From Cupriavidus taiwanensis LMG 19424 (GTDB lineage: Bacteria; Pseudomonadota; Gammaproteobacteria; Burkholderiales; Burkholderiaceae), in contig NC_010528.1 in assembly GCF_000069785.1 (NCBI RefSeq), positions 868,001 to 932,000 on the forward strand: DNA of 64,000 bases, in the 5' to 3' direction. This document shows, in pieces, positions 48,420 to 54,674 of the stretch. The translations under genes were made by a program, and so were the position numbers. Numbering within the stretch: position 1 is the stretch's first letter; each line of letters starts with the position of its first letter. Under the pieces are notes generated by a model. That model was not told the DNA's origin and searched no databases. It saw only the letters and a program-made list of their open reading frames with translations.

Positions 48420-48798
48420 TCTCTTTGTCATCCGTTGATGCGAGAAGCAAGGTGGGGAAATCCCCGCCAGCCCTTGCCAGTCAACGGCCGATGGACCGGC
48501 GGCGCGTCGGAAAACTTCAATACTTGCGCTGCCACTGGCCAACCGTTCGCGATGTGCTTGCACCGCCGGTTGCGCCGCTTCAGGGACCGCCGCCAACACG
48601 GCATCCCGTCAATCGAGATTCCCCGCCCACGGCGGACGAATCCACAGACCGTCCGCCGGCAATCGTGCCGGTCATGGCGGCAATGCAATCTGAACCGGGC
48701 CTGGTGGCGCCCCATCTCCGCACGCGCCAGCCCATATTGTTTTCCGTCGCCGGAAAGTGGCGCCCTGCGCGCTTTTTTGGCCCGGAGAAGGGGAGAGT
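48420..48798 (+). other. Long transcribed leader or unrecognised RNA gene upstream of the osmoprotectant transporter
   Basis: About 380 nt between a strong promoter and ATG 48799 contain no convincing protein gene. It has potential stems, for example GGCGGACG pairing with CGTCCGCC around 48633-48659, and GGGGAAATCCCC near 48462. I could not match it to 6S RNA, tmRNA, SRP RNA, RNase P RNA or a known riboswitch by eye. It may be a structured 5' leader or an independent small RNA. Confidence 0.4.
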
Positions 48799-49515
48799 AT
48801 GTCAAAGCAACCGGCACGGGCGCTGGCCTGGGCAGGACTGACGCTTGCCACGCTGGCCGCACTGGTGGCGTGGGTCGGCGTCGACGTGATTCGCCAGTAC
48901 CAGGAGCGCCTGCTCTACGACGTCGTCGACCACCTGCGGCTGGTGGTGCTGTCGATGGCGCTGGCGCTGGCCACCGGCATCCCGGCGGGCATCGCGCTGA
49001 GCCGCCCATGCATGCGGCGCTGGGCCGACCGGCTGATGCAGGTCTTCAATGTCGGCAATACCGTGCCGTCGCTGGCGGTGCTGGCCCTGGCGCTGGCCGT
49101 GCTCGGCATCGGCGAACGGCCCGCCATCCTGGCGCTGTGGCTGGCCTCGCTGCTGCCGATCGTGCGCAACACCTACGAGGGCCTGCGCAATGTCTCGCCG
49201 ACGTTGCTGGAAGCCGCGCGCGGCATCGGCATGACGCCCGGCCAGCGCCTGGTGCGCGTGGAACTGCCGAATGCGCTGCCGGTGATGCTGGCAGGCATCC
49301 GCATCGCGCTGGTGATCAATGTCGGCACGGTGCCGCTGTCGTTTCTGATCGGCGCCAACAGCCTGGGCGAGCTGATCTTCCCGGGCATCTACCTGAACAA
49401 CCAGCCGCTGCTGCTGCTCGGCGCCGCCGCCACGGCGCTGCTGGCGCTGTCGCTCGACGCGCTGTTTGCCGCCGCTGGCCAGCTGTACCTGCGCCGCCGC
49501 GGCCTGGCGCGCTGA
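48799..49515 (+). CDS. Osmoprotectant ABC transporter permease (OpuCB/YehW type)
   Basis: A 238-residue permease with about six hydrophobic segments. NVGNTVPSLAVLALALAVLG near residue 80 and LPIVRNTYEGLRNVSPTLLE with EAARGIGMTPGQRL form the EAA loop that docks the ATPase. ATG 48799 is chosen because GGAGAAGGGGAGAGT lies directly upstream. First gene of a four-gene importer for glycine betaine, carnitine or choline-like solutes; the exact solute is unknown. Confidence 0.92.
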   Translation: MSKQPARALAWAGLTLATLAALVAWVGVDVIRQYQERLLYDVVDHLRLVVLSMALALATGIPAGIALSRPCMRRWADRLMQVFNVGNTVPSLAVLALALAVLGIGERPAILALWLASLLPIVRNTYEGLRNVSPTLLEAARGIGMTPGQRLVRVELPNALPVMLAGIRIALVINVGTVPLSFLIGANSLGELIFPGIYLNNQPLLLLGAAATALLALSLDALFAAAGQLYLRRRGLAR

Positions 49516-49529
49516 ACTGGGAGACCGAA

Positions 49530-50477
49530 ATGGAAAAGCAGATGCAATACCTGCACCGCCGCGCCCGCCGCGCGGTGCTGTTGGTGGCGGCGGTCACTGC
49601 CTTCGCCGCCGGCCTGGCGCTGGCCACCGCGCCCGAGGCGCGGGCCGCGGGCGCGCCCATCCGCGTGGGCGGCAAGAACTTCACCGAACAACTGCTGCTG
49701 TCGTCGATGACCACCAGGTACCTGCGCGCCAAGGGCTTCGACGCCGAGCTGACCGCCGGCCTGGGCAGCACGCTGATGCGCCAGGCCATGGAGAACGACC
49801 AGCTGGACGTGGTGTGGGACTACACCGGCACCGCGCTGATCGTGTTCAACAAGGTCGAAGAGAAACTCGACGCCCGGGACAGCTACGCGCGCGTCAAGCA
49901 GATGGACGGCGCGCGCGGGCTGGTCTGGCTCGACGCCTCGGGCATCAACAACACCTATGCGCTGGCGATGCCGAAGGAACGCGCGGCCGCCAGCGGCGCG
50001 ACCACGCTGTCGGCCTTTGCCGAGCAGATGCGCAAGGCCGGCCCCGACGCCAGCCATCCGTTCGCCGTCGACATGGAATTCGCTGCGCGTCCGGACGGGC
50101 TGGAGCCGCTCAAGGCGCAGTACCAGCTGCCGTTCTCGCGCCGCGACGTGATCCAGCTCGATCCGGGCCTGGTCTACACCGCGCTGAAGAACAACCAGGT
50201 GGAACTGGGGCTGGTGTACGCAACCGACGGCCGCGTCAAGGGCTTCGACCTGGTGCTGCTGGAGGACGACCAGCATTTCTTCCCGCCGTACAACGCGGCG
50301 CCGGTGGTGCGCAAGCCCGTGCTCGACCAGCATCCGGAACTGGCGGGCCTGCTCAATGCGCTCGCGGCGAAGCTCGACAACCAGAGCATGACCGAGATGA
50401 ACTACAAGGTGGACATCGGCCAGCAGCCGGTGGACAAGGTGGCCGAGGATTTCCTGCGCGGCCACGGACTGATCTGA
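49530..50477 (+). CDS. Osmoprotectant ABC transporter substrate-binding protein (OpuCC/OsmX type)
   Basis: A 315-residue periplasmic protein. The signal peptide (basic start, then VLLVAAVTAFAAGLALATAP, cleavage near AAGAP) precedes a QAT-type binding domain with IRVGGKNFTEQLLLSSMTTR, AGLGSTLMRQAMENDQLDVV and WDYTGTALIVFN. This set identifies the glycine-betaine/choline binding class. ATG 49530 has GGGAGACC upstream, and the gene begins 14 bp after the first permease. Confidence 0.93.
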   Translation: MEKQMQYLHRRARRAVLLVAAVTAFAAGLALATAPEARAAGAPIRVGGKNFTEQLLLSSMTTRYLRAKGFDAELTAGLGSTLMRQAMENDQLDVVWDYTGTALIVFNKVEEKLDARDSYARVKQMDGARGLVWLDASGINNTYALAMPKERAAASGATTLSAFAEQMRKAGPDASHPFAVDMEFAARPDGLEPLKAQYQLPFSRRDVIQLDPGLVYTALKNNQVELGLVYATDGRVKGFDLVLLEDDQHFFPPYNAAPVVRKPVLDQHPELAGLLNALAAKLDNQSMTEMNYKVDIGQQPVDKVAEDFLRGHGLI

Positions 50478-50487
50478 GGAGGGCCGC

Positions 50488-51138
50488 ATGGACTTGTTTG
50501 CATACCTGCAGCACAGCTGGCCCACGCTGCTGAAGCTGACCGGCGAGCATCTCGCGCTGGTGGGTTCGGCGGTGGGGCTGGCGATCCTGATCGGGGTGCC
50601 GCTGGGCATCCTGATCACGCGCTTCCGCGCGCTGGCCACGCCGCTGCTGGCGCTGGCGACGATCGTGCTGACGCTGCCGTCGATCGCGCTGTTCGGGCTG
50701 ATGATCCCGATCTTCGCGCGCTTCGGCCATGCGCTCGGCTACGTGCCGGCGGTGACGGCGGTGTTCCTGTACTCGCTGCTGCCGATCATGCGCAACACCT
50801 ACACCGCGCTGGCCAATGTCGACCCCGGCATCCAGGAAGCGGGCCGCGGCATCGGCATGACCACCTGGCAACGGATGCGGCTGGTGGACCTGCCGCTGGC
50901 GGTGCCGGTGATCCTCGGCGGCGTGCGCACCGCCGTGGTGATGAATATCGGGGTTGCCACCATTGCCGCCATCATCGGCGCGGGTGGCCTGGGGGTGCTG
51001 ATCCTGCAGGCGATCAGCCAGAGCAACATGAGCAAGCTGGCCGTCGGCGCGGTCTTGGTCAGCCTGCTCGCCATCGTGGCGGACGCCTTCCTGCAGTGGT
51101 TGCAGCGAGCGCTGACGCCGAAAGGAATCCGGCTATGA
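50488..51138 (+). CDS. Osmoprotectant ABC transporter permease (OpuCD/YehY type)
   Basis: A 216-residue permease with about six hydrophobic segments. It has LTLPSIALFGLMIPIFARFG near residue 60, the EAA loop QEAGRGIGMTTWQRMRLVDL near 115, and the family end IIGAGGLGVLILQAISQSNM. Paralogous to the permease at 48799; the two form a heterodimeric channel. The stop overlaps the ATPase start in ATGA. Confidence 0.93.
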   Translation: MDLFAYLQHSWPTLLKLTGEHLALVGSAVGLAILIGVPLGILITRFRALATPLLALATIVLTLPSIALFGLMIPIFARFGHALGYVPAVTAVFLYSLLPIMRNTYTALANVDPGIQEAGRGIGMTTWQRMRLVDLPLAVPVILGGVRTAVVMNIGVATIAAIIGAGGLGVLILQAISQSNMSKLAVGAVLVSLLAIVADAFLQWLQRALTPKGIRL

Positions 51139-52301
51139 TCGAACTCGACCAACTCACCAAGTCCTTCCCGCAGAAAGACGGCACCGAGATGCGCGCCGTC
51201 GATGCCGTGTCGCTGACGGTGCCGCGCGGCGAGATCTGCGTCTTCCTGGGCCCGTCGGGCTGCGGCAAGACCACCACGCTGAAGATGATCAACCGGCTGA
51301 TCGAGCCGACCTCGGGCACGGTGCGCATCGAAGGCGAGGATACGCGCGGACTCGACGGTGTGACGCTGCGCCGCAAGATCGGCTACGTGATCCAGCAGAT
51401 CGGCCTCTTTCCCAACATGACCATCGAAGAGAACATCATGGTAGTGCCCCGCCTGCTGGGCTGGGACAAAAAGCAGTGCCGCGAACGCGCGCGCGAGCTG
51501 ATGGCGATGGTGCAGCTCGATCCCAACCGGCTGCTGTCGCGCTATCCGCGCGAGCTGTCCGGCGGCCAGCAGCAGCGCATCGGCGTGATCCGCGCGCTGG
51601 CCGCCGACGCGCCGCTGCTGCTGATGGACGAGCCCTTTGGCGCGGTCGACCCGATCAACCGCGAGAGCATCCAGAACGAATTCCTGCAGATGCAGCGCCA
51701 GCTCGGCAAGACCGTGATCATGGTCTCGCACGATATCGACGAGGCCATCAAGCTGGCCGACAAGGTGGCCGTGTTCCGCCGCGGCAAGCTGGTGCAGTTC
51801 GACCACCCCGACGCGCTGCTGGCGCACCCGGCCGACGAGTTCGTGCAGGCCTTCGTCGGCCACGACAACACGCTCAAGCGCCTGCTGCTGGTGCGCGCCG
51901 GCGATGCCGCCACCATGCCGCCGAGCTGCCACCCGGGCATGCCGCTGGCCGAGGCGCTGGCCGTGATGGACGACGCCGACGTGCGCCACCTGCCGGTGGT
52001 GGACGACGCGCAGGTGGCGCTGGGCTACGTCACGCGCCGCGACGCGCGCTCGGGCCAGGGCCAGTGCGGCAACGTGATGCGCCCGTTCGCCGCCACCGCG
52101 GCGTTCGACGAGCACCTGCGCATCGTGCTGTCGCGCATGTACCAGCACAACACCAGCTGGCTGCCGGTGATGGGCGCCGACGGCGCCTACCTGGGCGAGG
52201 TCACGCAGGAATCGATCGCCGGCTACCTGAGCTCGGGCCGCTCGCGCGGCCAGGCCGGCATGCCGGCGGCACCCGCCGCGCCGCTGCGCGCGGCCGCCTG
52301 A
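51135..52301 (+). CDS. Osmoprotectant ABC transporter ATP-binding protein with CBS domains (OpuCA type)
   Basis: A 388-residue ATPase: Walker A FLGPSGCGKTTTLKMINRL, signature LSGGQQQRIGVIRALA, Walker B LLLMDEPFGAVDPINR, H-loop VSHDIDEAIKLADK. Residues ~255-370 form two CBS motifs (VRHLPVVDDAQVALGYVTRR; SWLPVMGADGAYLGEVTQES). In related OpuA/OpuC transporters CBS domains are ionic-strength or nucleotide sensors. ATG 51135 overlaps the permease stop (ATGA), so the longer upstream frame is rejected. Confidence 0.94.
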   Translation: MIELDQLTKSFPQKDGTEMRAVDAVSLTVPRGEICVFLGPSGCGKTTTLKMINRLIEPTSGTVRIEGEDTRGLDGVTLRRKIGYVIQQIGLFPNMTIEENIMVVPRLLGWDKKQCRERARELMAMVQLDPNRLLSRYPRELSGGQQQRIGVIRALAADAPLLLMDEPFGAVDPINRESIQNEFLQMQRQLGKTVIMVSHDIDEAIKLADKVAVFRRGKLVQFDHPDALLAHPADEFVQAFVGHDNTLKRLLLVRAGDAATMPPSCHPGMPLAEALAVMDDADVRHLPVVDDAQVALGYVTRRDARSGQGQCGNVMRPFAATAAFDEHLRIVLSRMYQHNTSWLPVMGADGAYLGEVTQESIAGYLSSGRSRGQAGMPAAPAAPLRAAA

Positions 52302-52355
52302 CCGGGCAACCGGACGCCGCACGCCACGACGCGGCCGGCGCGCTATGCTAGAGGC

Positions 52356-52730
52356 ATGCTCCGCTGCTGCCGCTCGCCCCTGTGCCTGGTCATCGAAACC
52401 CGCTGGCTGATCCCGCGCGGGTTTGACGGCTTCACGCCCGGCCCGCTGATCCTGCTGCGCCCCGGCGCCAGCCAGGCGCTGATCGAGCATGAGAAGGTCC
52501 ACGTGCGCCAGTTCTGGCGCAGCTGGGGCCTGATGGGCGTGCTCTACCTGGCCAGCCGGCGCTGGCGCCTGCGCTATGAGGTCGAGGCCTACCGCGAGCA
52601 GTTGCGGCACAGCCCTCCGGGCGCGGCCCGCGGGCTGGCGCGCGTGCTGGCGACGAAATACCGGCTGCGGATTTCCGAGGCCGAGGCCTACCGGCTGCTG
52701 AAGCCAGGCCTGCACGACGACGCCGGATAA
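52356..52730 (+). CDS. Small protein with an HExxH metallopeptidase-like motif
   Basis: A 124-residue protein with IEHEKVHVRQFWRSWGLMGV near residue 45, whose HEKVH is an HExxH zinc-site motif, and a Glu about 35 residues on in LRYEVEAYREQ that could be the third ligand. The helix-motif-helix-Glu order is that of minimal zincin (gluzincin-like) domains. A mildly hydrophobic stretch follows the motif. No signal peptide. No specific family is recognised. It is the last chromosomal gene before the prophage and ends in a strong terminator. Confidence 0.7.
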   Translation: MLRCCRSPLCLVIETRWLIPRGFDGFTPGPLILLRPGASQALIEHEKVHVRQFWRSWGLMGVLYLASRRWRLRYEVEAYREQLRHSPPGAARGLARVLATKYRLRISEAEAYRLLKPGLHDDAG

Positions 52731-52731
52731 A

Positions 52732-52766
52732 AAACGGCCCGCACCAGTCGCTGGTGCGGGCCGTTT
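52732..52766. terminator. Rho-independent terminator
   Basis: AAACGGCCCGCACCAG pairs with CTGGTGCGGGCCGTTT around TCG, directly after the HExxH protein gene. It is also the last feature that clearly belongs to the chromosome before the phage genes. Confidence 0.9.
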
Positions 52767-52859
52767 CCTGATCTGGCGGAAGCGGTGGGGGTCCAACACT
52801 TCCCGCCAGCCCTTATCTGGTTTGGGTCTCGCATCGTCAGCCTACCCCAACCCCAGTTT

Positions 52860-53090
52860 TCACCCCAGTTGTGCCTGGGCCATGCCGGAAATCCGCTGCG
52901 AACCAGCTGCTGCCGCCGCGCGGCCAGCCTTTTCTGCCAGCCACGTGTCGATATCCTCTTCAAGCCATGCGACACGTCCCGCAGTCAACTCAAAAGGCTT
53001 TGGGAAGTGTCCCTTGGCGATCATCGCGTAGATCGTGGACTGGCTCAGGCTGACCTTTTGAATCACGTCTTTGATGCGAATTGCTTTCAT
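52860..53090 (-). CDS. AlpA-family DNA-binding protein
   Basis: A 76-residue protein starting MKAIRIKDVIQKVSLSQSTI, with the MerR-like helix-turn-helix of AlpA (STIYAMIAKGHFPKPFELTA then GRVAWLEEDIDTWLAE). AlpA proteins act as excisionase or Cox-like regulators and activators in P4-like and P2-like elements. It is the last gene of the minus-strand early operon, next to the left phage end, where an excisionase is expected. ATG 53090 overlaps the upstream stop by four bases. Confidence 0.88.
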   Translation of the reverse strand: MKAIRIKDVIQKVSLSQSTIYAMIAKGHFPKPFELTAGRVAWLEEDIDTWLAEKAGRAAAAAGSQRISGMAQAQLG

Positions 53091-53563
53091 TTCGCCTCTC
53101 CGATGTCTTGGGTGAAGCCCGGGGCCGCTTCCGGCCCGGCGCCGCTCCACGAACGCGACGGCCCGAAGGCGCCCGCCTCATGCTGCGGCAGCACCAGCAA
53201 TTGCAGCAGCATGGCAAGTCTCTCCCGCCATGGCTTCAGGAAGTGCTTGCGCTGGTGGGCATCGGTCGCCAGCGGCTCAGTCGTGTCGAGGGCCCCGCCA
53301 ATAATTAGCTGCGCTGGCGCTAGGCCGTCGAGTTCGTCGCGGGCCGTCACCCACCAGGCGTAGCGCTGCGCGGACTGCGCTTCCGTGGCGGTTTCCAGCA
53401 GGATCGCCTCGGCGATGGTCAGCAGGTTTTCGCGGGTCGATTTCGGGAAATCCGCCAGCGTCTTTCCAGCCGCGTCGGCCTCGGGGTACAGGCCGGTGCA
53501 GATAATTTGAGCCACACGCTGGACATAGGGCACAGGTTTGTGGGAGGTCGTGATGTCGGTCAT
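53087..53563 (-). CDS. Phage hypothetical protein
   Basis: A 158-residue soluble protein starting MTDITTSHKPVPYVQRVAQI, mostly helical (LADFPKSTRENLLTIAEAIL; WWVTARDELDGLAPAQLIIG). No family is recognised. It overlaps both neighbours by four bases, so it is an integral part of the early operon. Longer in-frame starts are rejected because they run over the previous gene. Confidence 0.65.
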   Translation of the reverse strand: MTDITTSHKPVPYVQRVAQIICTGLYPEADAAGKTLADFPKSTRENLLTIAEAILLETATEAQSAQRYAWWVTARDELDGLAPAQLIIGGALDTTEPLATDAHQRKHFLKPWRERLAMLLQLLVLPQHEAGAFGPSRSWSGAGPEAAPGFTQDIGEAK

Positions 53564-54045
53564 GCTGCTTCTGCGAGTTGAACGATCTGGCCGGCCGCTA
53601 CCGGGCCTTGGGCGGTTGCGCGGCGCTCTGCCTGCAACGTCGCCGCCAGCAGCTGGCGGCGGGTGCAAGCGCGCTGCATGTCGTCGGTCAGGTTCAGGCC
53701 CTGCCCGATCGCGCGGAACTCGTCGCCGGTGACGCCCAGCGCACCACGGTTCGCAAACCGTTTGCCCACGGCGGCCACCGCGATCACGGCAGCGTCCATG
53801 GCGTCGCGCAGGGCCTGGCTGTCGGCGTAGTAGAGGGTTGCCACCGCCTGCCCGACATTGATGCGAAAGGCGAGGGTGTGCCACGCGGCTTCGGTGGCGG
53901 TCCCATCCAGGATCTTGCTCAGTTCCACATGAGGAATGAGTTGCAAGTCCACCTCGGCGTTGCGGCTGAAGCGGAACATCACAGGTAGGCCACAGGGGCG
54001 CGCGGGGCGCGGCCGGCGGGACTTGCGGTGTTTGCTGGCTGGCAT
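53560..54045 (-). CDS. Phage hypothetical protein with basic N-terminus
   Basis: A 161-residue protein with a Lys/Arg-rich start (KHRKSRRPRPARPCG), then a helical domain containing AWHTLAFRINVGQAVATLYY and DAAVIAVAAVGKRFANRGAL. Such proteins occur in early operons of Burkholderiales P2-like phages; function is unknown. ATGA overlap with the next gene at 53560-53563. Confidence 0.65.
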   Translation of the reverse strand: MPASKHRKSRRPRPARPCGLPVMFRFSRNAEVDLQLIPHVELSKILDGTATEAAWHTLAFRINVGQAVATLYYADSQALRDAMDAAVIAVAAVGKRFANRGALGVTGDEFRAIGQGLNLTDDMQRACTRRQLLAATLQAERRATAQGPVAAGQIVQLAEAA

Positions 54046-54063
54046 GGTTTCTCCAGTGCTGGA

Positions 54064-54279
54064 TCAGTCGTCGAAGTCGCCGGCGGCGCGGCGCTTCAGA
54101 TCAGGAATGCTCCCGACGGGGCGGCGTGTCGCGCGCTGCCGTTCGCAGCTGGCCATGGCTCGAGCCGCCGCGGCCAGGGTGGTGCGCAGCAGGTCGGACA
54201 TGGCGTCGAACGGGGTAGCGATCCGCATGGCGCGATGGGCCCGGCGCAGGTCGGCATCGTTGATGGCGGGCTTAACCAT
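54064..54279 (-). CDS. Small phage protein, unknown function
   Basis: A 71-residue basic, helical protein beginning MVKPAINDADLRRAHRAMRI. ATG 54279 is chosen because it overlaps the upstream gene by 8 bp and the family of operon overlaps here is tight; an in-frame ATG at 54306 would overlap more. No homologue is recognised. Confidence 0.55.
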   Translation of the reverse strand: MVKPAINDADLRRAHRAMRIATPFDAMSDLLRTTLAAAARAMASCERQRATRRPVGSIPDLKRRAAGDFDD

Positions 54280-54514
54280 GGCGGGCTCCGCGGCGAACGA
54301 AGCCATCCCACACGCCGCGGCCGTAGCACACGGTGAATAACAGGCTCACCCAGAACATGCCGGGCTCGCCTGTCGCGGCCGTCAGGTACAACCAGGCCGG
54401 CTGGCCCAGCAGCCCCACCAGGGAGCCCCAGCGGGCGCGCTTGGCGCCCGCGTTGAGCAGGTAGATCGACCCGATGGCTGTAGCGATCATCCAGAGATTG
54501 AGAAGCGCCAGCAT
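54272..54514 (-). CDS. Small phage membrane protein
   Basis: An 80-residue protein with two hydrophobic segments: LLNLWMIATAIGSIYLLNAG near the N-terminus and PGMFWVSLLFTVCYGRGVW near residue 50-68. It is encoded in the early operon and shares its ATG with the preceding stop (TGATG). Function is unknown; it could affect the host membrane or superinfection. Confidence 0.6.
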   Translation of the reverse strand: MLALLNLWMIATAIGSIYLLNAGAKRARWGSLVGLLGQPAWLYLTAATGEPGMFWVSLLFTVCYGRGVWDGFVRRGARHG

Positions 54515-54672
54515 CAGGCGATCCTCCCGATGGCGCGCGCGCAGCAGAAGCGGGGCGGCTCGGTCAGGCGGTCCAGCGCGTCGAGCTGCGCATCGAGGCG
54601 GCTGCGCGCGATCGCGGCGAACTGCATGCGCACGCCGCTGTGCGAGACGACATAGACGAGAAAGGCATTCAT
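54514..54672 (-). CDS. 52-residue phage protein
   Basis: Short gene from ATG 54672 (GGAGCTTGAGC upstream) to TGA at 54514. The product begins MNAFLVYVVSHSGVRMQFAA and ends CCARAIGRIA. The TGA overlaps the next ATG by one base. It starts 2 bp after the primase stop. Tight packing on both sides supports a real gene. It resembles small DUF-type proteins following phage primases, but no family is certain. Confidence 0.6.
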   Translation of the reverse strand: MNAFLVYVVSHSGVRMQFAAIARSRLDAQLDALDRLTEPPRFCCARAIGRIA

Positions 54673-54674
54673 GC

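Noticed and set aside
48435..50477. Extension of the osmoprotectant binding protein up to 48435
   Set aside because: The upstream part runs through the permease gene out of frame. The signal peptide and ribosome site place the start at 49530.
52772..52807. Sequence TGGCGGAAGCGGTGGGGG and flank, resembling the reverse of a tRNA 3' end, as a tRNA or attachment site
   Set aside because: No T-loop TTC sequence, no matching 5' acceptor strand or anticodon arm nearby, and no second copy in the window. It may still be the phage junction.
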